Below, one piece after another: positions 1 to 5,499 of a DNA stretch of 7,523 nt; position 1 is the stretch's first letter; each line of letters begins with the position of its first letter. The notes under the pieces are model-generated. The model saw nothing but the letters and a program-made list of their open reading frames with translations, had not been told where the DNA came from and made no database searches. The stretch lies in contig DMMW01000032.1 of the NCBI GenBank assembly GCA_003452965.1, positions 33,484 to 41,006 of the forward strand, given 5' to 3'. The position numbers and the translations under genes are program-made. The DNA is from Elusimicrobiota bacterium. Lineage in GTDB: Bacteria > Elusimicrobiota > UBA8919.

Positions 1-43
1 GATTAAAACAATTTACAGCTGTATCTCAATAGTTTGTCTTTTT

Positions 44-1297
44 TTACCTTTTTACTATATCTCTATTTGCATATATTGGGAATTTTTTACATAATATCCT
101 GACTTTATTTTTAATTTCACTTAATTTTTTAATATTATTTTTATGCATAATAGCCTGCTTAATAAAATCTGCTATTATCCACATTTCTTTTTCTTTCATG
201 CCTCTTGTTGTAACTGCCGGAGTTCCGATTCGTATTCCCGAAGTTATAAAAGGTTTTTGCTTGTCGTGTGGTATAGAATTTTTATTAACTGTTATACCGG
301 CTTTATCAAGCACTTTTTCAATTTCTAGTCCTGTCAAGTTTTTTTTAGTCAAATCGATTAACATCAAATGCGAGTCAGTGCCTCCGGATACTATTTCAAA
401 ACCATTTTTTTGAAGCGCTGTTGAAAGTTCTTTTGAATTTTTCAATATTTGTAATTGATATTTCTTAAATTTTGCGGTTAATGCTTCTTTGAAGGATACT
501 GCTTTAGCCGCAATGACGTGCATTAGTGGGCCGCCCTGTGTGCCCGGAAAAACTGTTTTATCAATAATGGATGCATATTTACTTTTACACATTATCATTC
601 CACCACGCGGTCCTCTTAACGTTTTATGTGTTGTAGTTGTTACAAAATCAGCATACTTAACCGGAGAAGGATATAATCCGGCTGATACTAATCCGGCATA
701 ATGCGCGATATCCGCCATTAAATATGCCCCTACTTCATCACAGATACTCCTAAATTTCCGCCAATCTATGATTCTTGAATATGCCGAGGTCCCTGCTACT
801 ATCAATCTGGGCTTGTGTTTTTTAGCGAGATATCTTGCTTCTTTATAATCTATCCGTCCTGTTTTTTTTGAAACACTTATAGCTACTGTTTTAAAATATT
901 TACCTGAAAAATTTATCGGATGCCCATGTGAAAGATGTCCCCCATGTGAAAGATGCATACCCATAATGGTATCGCCTATATTCAGAACAGCAAAATATAC
1001 CGACATATTCGCCTGAGTTCCCGAATGCGGCTGAACATTTACATGTTCGCAATTAAAAAGTTTTTTTGCACGTTCAATAGCCAGCTTCTCTACTATATCA
1101 ACAAATTCGCATCCGCCATAATATCTTTTATCCGGATATCCTTCTGCATATTTATTGGTTAACACCGAACCTTGCGCCTGCAAAACCGCTTCAGAAACAA
1201 AATTTTCCGATGCAATCAGTTCAAGGTTTTCACATTGTCTTTTGGTTTCGTTTTGAATTGCTTCCCAAACTTCATAATCCGTTTTTTTCAGATACAT
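44..1297 (-). CDS. glyA: Serine hydroxymethyltransferase
   Basis: PLP-dependent cytosolic enzyme that interconverts serine plus tetrahydrofolate with glycine plus 5,10-methylene-tetrahydrofolate, the main entry to one-carbon metabolism. The 417-residue length is normal for bacterial GlyA. Visible family motifs are ELIASENF (26-33), the PLP-phosphate loop QPHSGTQAN (89-97), the cofactor-ring D196 and H199 in ADIAHYAGL, the Schiff-base lysine K225 in TTTTHKTLRGPRGG, PGTQGGP (251-257), and carboxylate-binding R356 in SGIRIGTPA. The ATG start is supported by a strong AAGGTGG ribosome binding site four bases upstream. It is the last gene of the minus-strand series, 151 bases after the threonylcarbamoyl-AMP synthase gene. 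Oddity: the loop usually reading (D/N)LSHGGHLTHGSP reads HLSHGGHLSHGHP (115-127), encoded by a 15-base direct repeat. All catalytic residues I can locate are intact, so the enzyme is expected to be functional. Confidence 0.98.
   Translation of the reverse strand: MYLKKTDYEVWEAIQNETKRQCENLELIASENFVSEAVLQAQGSVLTNKYAEGYPDKRYYGGCEFVDIVEKLAIERAKKLFNCEHVNVQPHSGTQANMSVYFAVLNIGDTIMGMHLSHGGHLSHGHPINFSGKYFKTVAISVSKKTGRIDYKEARYLAKKHKPRLIVAGTSAYSRIIDWRKFRSICDEVGAYLMADIAHYAGLVSAGLYPSPVKYADFVTTTTHKTLRGPRGGMIMCKSKYASIIDKTVFPGTQGGPLMHVIAAKAVSFKEALTAKFKKYQLQILKNSKELSTALQKNGFEIVSGGTDSHLMLIDLTKKNLTGLEIEKVLDKAGITVNKNSIPHDKQKPFITSGIRIGTPAVTTRGMKEKEMWIIADFIKQAIMHKNNIKKLSEIKNKVRILCKKFPIYANRDIVKR
923..955 (-). repeat. 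15-base direct repeat inside glyA (HLSHG motif)
   Basis: CCCATGTGAAAGATG occurs at 923-937 and again at 941-955 on the plus strand, with three bases between and a period of 18 bases (six codons). It encodes HLSHG twice, at residues 115-119 and 121-125 of GlyA. The family motif is naturally self-similar, but here the codons are identical and the usual D/N and T have become H and S. This looks like local homogenisation of the two half-motifs. Confidence 0.85.
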
Positions 1298-1329
1298 TTA
1301 ACCACCTTAATGTAGAGTTCATTGAGTTT

Positions 1330-1446
1330 TAGCGTTCATTCAACATTGTGCGATAGCGAGATAGTGCGATTGTGCGATAGCGGGATAGTGCGATAGAATA
1401 TGCAAAAAAACCTATCCCACAATTCTATTAACTCTATTAACCCTAA
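1330..1446. repeat. Intergenic octamer-array repeat, copy A
   Basis: This repeat fills most of the gap between the threonylcarbamoyl-AMP synthase stop codon and glyA. Its core, 1348-1395, is six contiguous, in-phase octamers on the plus strand: GTGCGATA, GCGAGATA, GTGCGATT, GTGCGATA, GCGGGATA, GTGCGATA. The last octamer can pair with an inverted one: GTGCGATAG (1388-1396) with CTATCCCAC (1412-1420), one mismatch, across a loop containing an A7 run. Flanks such as TAGCGTT-ATTCAACATTG on one side and TTCTATTAA on the other match copy B at 2106-2229, so this is a dispersed element. I see no open frame in it and no terminator-type U tract positioned after a strong stem. Confidence 0.85.
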
Positions 1447-1448
1447 AA

Positions 1449-2072
1449 CTATATTTTCATAAATTTTTCAATTTCTTTTTTAGATATGGCACCAATCCTA
1501 ACTATGGTGTACGGATATCTACTTAAATCCAAGACGGTAGAGGATTTACCAATTTTTGTTTTACCGCCATCAATAATTATATCAACTTCTTTTTGCAATT
1601 TCTTATCTAAATTAGAAATATTGGAATATTCTTTAATCCCGGATATCCCCAAGCTTGTGCCTATAAGCGGACATCCCATCTCTTTTATTATTGACAATAA
1701 AACATTATTATTTGGAATCCTCGCTGCAACCGATTTCTTACCACCCATAAGCATAGTGCCAAGTTCGTTAGTTTCAAAAACAAGTGTAAGCGGACCCGGC
1801 CAATACTTTTTAATTAATTTTTCGGCATCACTTGGAATTCTTTTAACAATCTTTTTTATTTTTTCAATACTATCCACCAAAATAGGCATTGGTTTTTTTT
1901 CATTACGTCTTTTAATTTTACAAATATTTCTAACACTTTGCCAGCGAAAAGCGTTTGTTCCTATACCGTAAATAGTATCCGTTGGAAAAACTGCTATTTT
2001 GCCGTTTTTTATTTCTTTTGCTATTTCCTTAACTTCTTCTCTTTTTATTTTATTTAATTTATAAACCTTCAC
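1449..2072 (-). CDS. Threonylcarbamoyl-AMP synthase, short YrdC/YwlC type
   Basis: Uses threonine, bicarbonate and ATP to make threonylcarbamoyl-adenylate, the first step of t6A synthesis at position 37 of ANN-decoding tRNAs. About 207 residues makes this the single-domain YrdC/YwlC form, not the longer two-domain Sua5. In numbering from the chosen start, motifs are FPTDTIYGIG (29-38), the KRR nucleotide-binding cluster followed by KKPMPILV (54-64), YWPGPLT (90-96), ARIP (117-120), SSTV (177-180) and RIGAIS near the C terminus. The usual TSANxSG motif reads TSLGISG, a departure from consensus. An open frame extends seven codons further, to another GTG at 2093, but that start has no ribosome binding site, whereas the GTG at 2072 has GGAGGT eight bases upstream and fits the family N terminus. 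It lies between argJ and glyA with repeat-filled gaps on both sides. Confidence 0.93.
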   Translation of the reverse strand: MKVYKLNKIKREEVKEIAKEIKNGKIAVFPTDTIYGIGTNAFRWQSVRNICKIKRRNEKKPMPILVDSIEKIKKIVKRIPSDAEKLIKKYWPGPLTLVFETNELGTMLMGGKKSVAARIPNNNVLLSIIKEMGCPLIGTSLGISGIKEYSNISNLDKKLQKEVDIIIDGGKTKIGKSSTVLDLSRYPYTIVRIGAISKKEIEKFMKI

Positions 2073-2080
2073 CCAGCAAG

Positions 2081-2086
2081 ACCTCC
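2081..2086 (-). promoter_or_regulatory. Shine-Dalgarno that sets the synthase start
   Basis: On the minus strand these bases read GGAGGT, a near-ideal ribosome binding site, placed eight bases before the GTG at 2070-2072. It lies inside the extended frame that starts at 2093, so it argues for the shorter protein. This is the strongest Shine-Dalgarno in the window together with that of glyA. Confidence 0.75.
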
Positions 2087-2105
2087 AACCCACAAAAGAA
2101 ATTTG

Positions 2106-2229
2106 TAGCGTTTATTCAACATTGTGCGATAGTGCCTGCCCGCCGAAGGTTCAGTGGCGGGGGATAGTGCGATAGAATATGTAAAAAATCTTATCGCACT
2201 ATATCACGATTCTATTAACCCTATAAACT
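2106..2229. repeat. Intergenic octamer-array repeat, copy B
   Basis: Second copy of the element at 1330-1446, in the same orientation, between the synthase gene and argJ. Shared blocks are TAGCGTT(T/C)ATTCAACATTG at the low end, GGGATAGTGCGATAGAATATG in the middle, an A-rich spacer, and TTCTATTAACCCTA at the high end. Only two octamers remain in this copy, at 2124-2131 and 2167-2174, because a GC-rich palindrome occupies the space between. It contains a perfect 11-bp inverted repeat, ATAGTGCGATA (2164-2174) with TATCGCACTAT (2192-2202), and a 17-base loop. In copy A the same stem has a mismatch, so the pairing is kept although the sequence drifts. Confidence 0.85.
2135..2163. repeat. GC-rich palindrome nested in copy B
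   Basis: CCCGCC (2139-2144) and GGCGGG (2156-2161) form a perfect 6-bp stem around an 11-base loop containing GAAGGTTCAG. The G+C content is far above its surroundings. It interrupts the octamer array where copy A has four further octamers, so it looks like a second small repeat element placed inside the first. Its origin cannot be judged from one copy. Confidence 0.65.
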
Positions 2230-2239
2230 AATTTACTTC

Positions 2240-2297
2240 AACTTCTATAGGATGCGTTAACGCTTTACTTAGTCTAACTTCTATAGGATGCGTTAAC
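2240..2297 (-). repeat. Duplicated 3' end of argJ
   Basis: A perfect 22-base direct repeat lies at 2240-2261 and 2276-2297, period 36 bases (12 codons, in frame). The upstream copy encodes the last residues of ArgJ, VNASYRS, followed by TAG. The second copy, beyond the stop, again reads VNASYRS in the same frame and is followed by TGA. Between them the frame also has a TAA, so the extra copy is not translated as part of ArgJ. It is a relic of a local duplication of the gene terminus. Confidence 0.85.
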
Positions 2298-3446
2298 TTT
2301 AATATAATCTTCGGTCAAATCACATGTATAAACAGTTATTGATTCCTTACCAGTATTTATATTGATATTTATTTCAACTTCTTTTTTAGAGATAACTTTT
2401 TTTGCATTAATTTCTGAAAATTTTATAGGACGGCCTTTTTTAAATACATTAATATTTCCAAATGAAACATCAATTTTTTCTGAATCTATTTTTACTCCGC
2501 TGGCGCCTATTGCAGCGACAATTCTACCCCAGTTAGCATCATTGCCATAAATAGCTGTTTTAACAAGAGGCGAATTTGCCACAGTTTTAGCGATTTTTTT
2601 TGCGTCATAAATATTTCTGACATTAAAAACATTTACAGTAATAATTTTTGTAGCACCCTCTCCATCACTTGCAAGCATTTTTGTAAGTTTGCTGCTGACT
2701 TCGTTTAATTTAATACAAAATAATCTAAAACTTTTTCCATCACTTATAGTTTTATTTTTAGATTCACCGTTGGCAAGAGCAAAAATTGTATCGTTAGTAG
2801 ACATATCACCGTCTACAGTCAAACAATTAAAACTATTTTCCACAGATTTCCCTAATGCTTCCTTCAATGCCTTTTTAGTAATCGCCGCATCGGTCAAAAT
2901 AAATGACAGCATCGTTGCAGTATTTGGTTCTATCATTCCGCTTCCTTTGGCACAACCCCAGATACAAACATCAGAATTACCAATTTTAAATTTCGCACCG
3001 GCAATTTTCGGGAAAGTATCTGTTGTCATTATACCTCTCACTGCACCTATCGTATTTTGGATGTTCTTTGACATTATTTTATTTATACCATTTTCAATTT
3101 TATTTATAGGTAAAAATTGTCCAATAACACCGGTTGAAGCAACCAACACATTCTCGGCTTTTACATTAATCTTTTTTGCGGTCATCTCGCACATTGCCAT
3201 TGCATCTTTGATTCCTCTTTCACCGGTACAGGCATTTGCACATCCTGAATTAGCAATAATAGCATATATCTTATTTTTTATATTTTTTTCCGAAACAATA
3301 ACCGGGGCTGCCCTGAAAATATTAGTTGTAAACATTCCGGCAGCAATACAAGGTTTATAAGAATAAAATACCGACAGATCGTTATTACTGTTTTTTTTTA
3401 TTCCACAATGTAAACCATTTGCAAAAAAACTCTTAGGAAAATTCAT
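2274..3446 (-). CDS. argJ: Ornithine acetyltransferase / N-acetylglutamate synthase
   Basis: Transfers the acetyl group from N-acetylornithine to glutamate, recycling acetyl in arginine synthesis. Bifunctional members also use acetyl-CoA. The 390 residues match the family. The precursor is known to self-cleave before an internal threonine. Here the site is A177-T178 in EPNTATMLSFILTD, so T178 becomes the catalytic N terminus of the beta chain. The oxyanion-hole pair T105-G106 (STGVIGQ), NSGCANACTG (66-75), K167 in CAKGSGMI, the DGDMSTNDT block (212-220) and GNDANWGRI (301-309) are all present. The C terminus YIKVNASYRS has the conserved terminal Asn and Ser. The ATG has no clear ribosome binding site. 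It follows argC after 97 bases, a common argC-argJ order. Whether it is mono- or bifunctional cannot be told from sequence alone. Confidence 0.97.
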   Translation of the reverse strand: MNFPKSFFANGLHCGIKKNSNNDLSVFYSYKPCIAAGMFTTNIFRAAPVIVSEKNIKNKIYAIIANSGCANACTGERGIKDAMAMCEMTAKKINVKAENVLVASTGVIGQFLPINKIENGINKIMSKNIQNTIGAVRGIMTTDTFPKIAGAKFKIGNSDVCIWGCAKGSGMIEPNTATMLSFILTDAAITKKALKEALGKSVENSFNCLTVDGDMSTNDTIFALANGESKNKTISDGKSFRLFCIKLNEVSSKLTKMLASDGEGATKIITVNVFNVRNIYDAKKIAKTVANSPLVKTAIYGNDANWGRIVAAIGASGVKIDSEKIDVSFGNINVFKKGRPIKFSEINAKKVISKKEVEINININTGKESITVYTCDLTEDYIKVNASYRS

Positions 3447-3461
3447 AAAATATCAGGGGTT

Positions 3462-3540
3462 AGAGGTTCGCGTATAGGGGTGATCGCATTAGATGTTGAT
3501 GTTGCACCCTTCCGCCACTAATCTCTATACCCTATCCTCT
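3462..3540. repeat. Nested imperfect inverted repeat between argC and argJ
   Basis: The 97-base gap holds three nested complementary pairs in order: AGAGG (3462-3466) with CCTCT (3536-3540), GTATAG (3472-3477) with CTATAC (3525-3530), and GGGTG (3478-3482) with CACCC (3505-3509). The first two pairs are separated by exactly five bases on each side, so they can stack into one long interrupted stem. The loop holds GATGTT twice (3492-3503). It has no U tract for a classical terminator in the direction of transcription. It looks like a decayed palindromic element or an attenuating RNA fold in the argC-argJ transcript. Confidence 0.5.
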
Positions 3541-3543
3541 GCC

Positions 3544-4533
3544 TTATACAAGTCCTTCTTTTTCATCAAATCCGAACATTATGTTCATATTTTGAACAGC
3601 TTGTCCCGAAGCGCCTTTAACAAGATTGTCAATTACTGAAGTAATTATAATATTATTTGTGCGTTTATCTATATTTATTGCAATATTGCAATAATTTGTA
3701 TTTTCTATTTCTTTTGTTTGTGCACTTTCAACTATTCTGACAAACGGTTCACCCTCATAATATTTTTTATAAATCCGTATTATTTCGTTTACGGAGATAA
3801 CCTTTTTTAAATTAAGATAAATAGTGGACAACATCCCCCTTTCTTGCGGAATAACATGCGGGGTAAACGTTACCCGGCATTTCAACTCCTGCTCTATTTC
3901 GGGAATATGTCGGTGAATGCCTCCGATTTTATAAGCATATGTATTTGGAGACTGGTATGTTTTTACGAATTCCCTGCCACCGCCGGAAATTCCGCTTTTG
4001 GAATCAATTATTATATTTTTTTTATTTACGATGTTTTCTTTCAATATCGGATAACAACCGAGGATTATCGTTGTCGGATAACAACCGGGGTTTGCTACTA
4101 AATTTGTCTTTTTTATTTTTTCTCTGTATAACTCCGGTAAGCCATAAACCGCTTTTTTTAACAATTCCGGGAAAATATGTTTAGTTTCATACCATTTTTC
4201 ATATATTTCCGGATCTTTTATTCTAAAATCTGCGCTTAAATCCACAACCTTCTTGCCAAGTTTCAGAAACTTCGCTACTATTTCCATTGATACTTTATGC
4301 GGAAGTGCGGTAAAAATAATGTCGGATTCTTTTGCTATTTTTTCTTCATTAATATCTTCACATAAAATATCAACTTGACCCTTCAAATACGGATATATTT
4401 CACAAATATGTTTACTATTTCCTTGCATCCGACCCGACAAGGAGATAATTTTAACTTTTGGATGTTTAAAAAGAATTTTAATTAACTCTTCACCCGTATA
4501 ACTTTTAGCACCAACTATTGCAGCATTTATCAT
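3544..4533 (-). CDS. argC: N-acetyl-gamma-glutamyl-phosphate reductase
   Basis: NADPH-dependent reduction of N-acetylglutamyl phosphate to the semialdehyde, third step of arginine synthesis. The 329 residues fit the short bacterial class. The N-terminal Rossmann entry reads VGAKSYTGEEL (7-17), and LSADFR (99-104) follows. The catalytic cysteine is C151 in NPGCYPT. GISGGGR (181-187) and the histidine motif HRHIPEIEQ (207-215) complete the active site, and GASGQAVQNMN (307-317) is the conserved C-terminal helix start. The ATG lies only six bases after the rsmI stop, with a weak GAG ribosome binding site inside the end of rsmI, so the two genes are almost certainly co-transcribed. Oddity: the tetrapeptide GCYP recurs at 159-162, nine residues after the catalytic one, from a direct repeat in the DNA. 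The first copy sits in the correct context and the enzyme should work. Confidence 0.97.
   Translation of the reverse strand: MINAAIVGAKSYTGEELIKILFKHPKVKIISLSGRMQGNSKHICEIYPYLKGQVDILCEDINEEKIAKESDIIFTALPHKVSMEIVAKFLKLGKKVVDLSADFRIKDPEIYEKWYETKHIFPELLKKAVYGLPELYREKIKKTNLVANPGCYPTTIILGCYPILKENIVNKKNIIIDSKSGISGGGREFVKTYQSPNTYAYKIGGIHRHIPEIEQELKCRVTFTPHVIPQERGMLSTIYLNLKKVISVNEIIRIYKKYYEGEPFVRIVESAQTKEIENTNYCNIAINIDKRTNNIIITSVIDNLVKGASGQAVQNMNIMFGFDEKEGLV
4047..4087 (-). repeat. 14-base direct repeat in argC (GCYP motif)
   Basis: TCGGATAACAACCG on the plus strand occurs at 4047-4060 and 4074-4087, period 27 bases (nine codons). On the coding strand both copies give the GCYP tetrapeptide. The high-coordinate copy carries the catalytic C151. 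The other falls where ArgC proteins usually have leucine-rich residues before a proline. The match continues for two of the next three bases. Confidence 0.85.
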
Positions 4534-4539
4534 TTAAAT

Positions 4540-5235
4540 TCACTCTTTATTAAATATTCGTTCATCTTGTTCAGAAATTAGAACCGTTATTTCACCCAGA
4601 ATTTTTTCAGGTAATTTGCTAATAATATCTGATACCTTTCCTCTAATGAATTCCTCAAATTTCTTTGTCATTTCTCTTGCTATAACCACCCTGGTATCAC
4701 CCGGTAATATTTCAGTGAGTATTTCCAATGTCCTTTTTATCCTGTATGGCGATTCATAAAATACAGTGGTTTTTTTTAAATCAATAAATTTATTTAAAAC
4801 CTTTTTTATTTTTCCTTTTTTCCGCGGTAAAAATCCGAGAAAAACAAAACCATCTGTCGGCAAACCACTGCCGGTCAAAGCCGTAATAACAGCAGAAACA
4901 CCGGGGATTACTGTCACATTCATCTTTTCTTCAATTACTTTTTCTATAAGAAAAAAACCCGGATCGGATATACCAGGAGTACCCGCCTCGGAAACAATTG
5001 CAACATCGTTTCCTTTTTTTAACTCTTCTATCACTAAAGGTATTTTTTTTAAACGATTTTGTTCATAAAAACTTGTAAGGGGTTTAGATATGTTGTAATT
5101 AACTAATAGGATTTTTGTTCGACGGGTATCTTCACATAAAATAAGACTTACATCTTTCAAAACATCTAATGCCCTTATCGTAATATCTTTTAAGTTGCCA
5201 ATCGGTGTAGAAACAACATATAATACTCCTGCCAT
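4540..5235 (-). CDS. rsmI: 16S rRNA (cytidine-1402-2'-O)-methyltransferase
   Basis: SAM-dependent tetrapyrrole-methylase-fold enzyme that 2'-O-methylates C1402 in the ribosomal P site of 16S rRNA. Family motifs run in order: LYVVSTPIGNL (5-15), CEDTRRTKILL (34-44), SEAGTPGISDPG (82-93), VIPGVSA (109-115), LPTDGFVFLGFLPRK (125-139), FYESPYRI (159-166) and AREMTKKFEEFIRG (186-199). At 231 residues it is shorter than the roughly 280 typical of the family. It ends soon after the LGEITVLI strand and so lacks the small C-terminal helical extension, while the catalytic core is whole. The ribosome binding site is weak (TAGG six bases before the ATG). It leads a tight pair with argC and is separated from the upstream signalling genes by a repeat-filled gap, so it probably begins its own transcription unit. 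Confidence 0.95.
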   Translation of the reverse strand: MAGVLYVVSTPIGNLKDITIRALDVLKDVSLILCEDTRRTKILLVNYNISKPLTSFYEQNRLKKIPLVIEELKKGNDVAIVSEAGTPGISDPGFFLIEKVIEEKMNVTVIPGVSAVITALTGSGLPTDGFVFLGFLPRKKGKIKKVLNKFIDLKKTTVFYESPYRIKRTLEILTEILPGDTRVVIAREMTKKFEEFIRGKVSDIISKLPEKILGEITVLISEQDERIFNKE

Positions 5236-5289
5236 AAAAACCTATTTTAGTTGGTTCTTCACGTTTTATTGTAGTAGAAGTTTTTAAAG

Positions 5290-5301
5290 ATTATAAGTCA
5301 A
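5290..5301 (-). promoter_or_regulatory. Possible promoter element for rsmI-argC
   Basis: On the minus strand TTGACT (5296-5301) is followed directly by TATAAT (5290-5295), about 55 bases before the rsmI start. Each is close to a sigma-70 hexamer, but they abut and cannot be the -35 and -10 of one promoter. Either TATAAT is the -10 with a poor -35 upstream, or TTGACT is the -35 with a weak -10 near TCTACT or TACAAT. The position, at the inner edge of a repeat element, is reasonable. Confidence 0.3.
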
Positions 5302-5340
5302 TTGCTTTTTTTGAAGTCACATTGCAACCGAGATTCTTCC

Positions 5341-5373
5341 CGCCCCAAAGGGGCGAGACCTCGCCCAGAGGGC
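5341..5373. repeat. Cluster of three overlapping GC-rich hairpins
   Basis: Three perfect palindromes overlap: CGCCCC-AAA-GGGGCG (5341-5355), GGGCGAG-AC-CTCGCCC (5351-5366) and GCCC-AGA-GGGC (5363-5373). They share bases, so the stems are mutually exclusive. An outer ATTCT (5333-5337) / AGAAT (5387-5391) pair brackets them. The bracket resembles the GTCATTCTGA-type interspersed sequences I recall from several bacterial genomes, which I cannot check here. No U tract follows on either strand, so I do not call it a terminator, though it could still stall transcription or protect the 3' end of the upstream transcript. Confidence 0.7.
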
Positions 5374-5463
5374 AGGGACTTCGTTCAGAATGACAAAGAA
5401 ACCATTAACCACCTTCAAAACTCAACTTTAAGTCACTTCTACAATAGAACCTGAATAATCTCC

Positions 5464-5495
5464 AATCCCACAATCCCGCTATCGCATTATCCCAC
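5464..5495. repeat. Octamer-array repeat, copy C (inverted)
   Basis: Four contiguous in-phase octamers read on the minus strand as GTGGGATA, ATGCGATA, GCGGGATT and GTGGGATT. They belong to the same degenerate family as copies A and B but in the opposite orientation. On the minus strand the array begins seven bases after the first base of the HD-GYP gene's TAA, right behind the stop codon. It is shorter than A and lacks the shared flanks, so only the octamer core is recognisable. Confidence 0.75.
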
Positions 5496-5499
5496 AATT

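Larger units (their letters stand above)
5263..5450. mobile_element. MITE-like repeat element before rsmI
   Basis: The ends are imperfect inverted repeats: GTTTTATTGTAGTAGAAGT at 5263-5281 and, on the opposite strand, GTTCTATTGTAGAAGT at 5435-5450 (15 of 16 matching with a three-base indel). Similarity continues inwards more weakly through TTTAAAG/CTTAAAG and TTTGAAG. The 188-base interior has no open frame, but it contains a GC-rich hairpin cluster bracketed by GAGATTCTTC and TTCAGAATGACA. That layout is typical of a non-autonomous miniature element. No target-site duplication is obvious, and with one copy in view the identification is tentative. Confidence 0.5.

Noticed and set aside
14..23. 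Palindrome TACAGCTGTA downstream of glyA as an operator or terminator
   Set aside because: Ten bases of self-complementarity with no loop and no U tract. It could be chance, and the window edge prevents further reading.
1348..1395. CRISPR array
   Set aside because: The units are 8 bases long, contiguous and degenerate, with no spacers and no cas genes nearby.
1486..1971. A 161-codon plus-strand frame opposite the threonylcarbamoyl-AMP synthase gene
   Set aside because: It is antisense to a gene with clear YrdC motifs and shows no protein family features of its own.
2072..2093. GTG at 2093 as the start of the synthase gene
   Set aside because: There is no Shine-Dalgarno before it, the extra seven residues do not match the family N terminus, and a strong GGAGGT lies inside this stretch serving the GTG at 2072.
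2689..3360. A 223-codon open frame on the plus strand opposite argJ
   Set aside because: It lies wholly inside a confidently identified gene, its product is a low-complexity hydrophobic sequence, and it has no recognisable motif. It is an artefact of AT-rich antisense codons.
4522..4545. ArgR operator near the argC start (TGAATTTAAATG)
   Set aside because: Only a half-site resembles the ARG box, it overlaps the rsmI stop and argC start, and AT-rich sequence gives such matches by chance.
5341..5373. Rho-independent terminator after the HD-GYP gene
   Set aside because: The stems are strong but no T run follows on the coding strand, and the cluster lies more than 120 bases beyond the stop codon.
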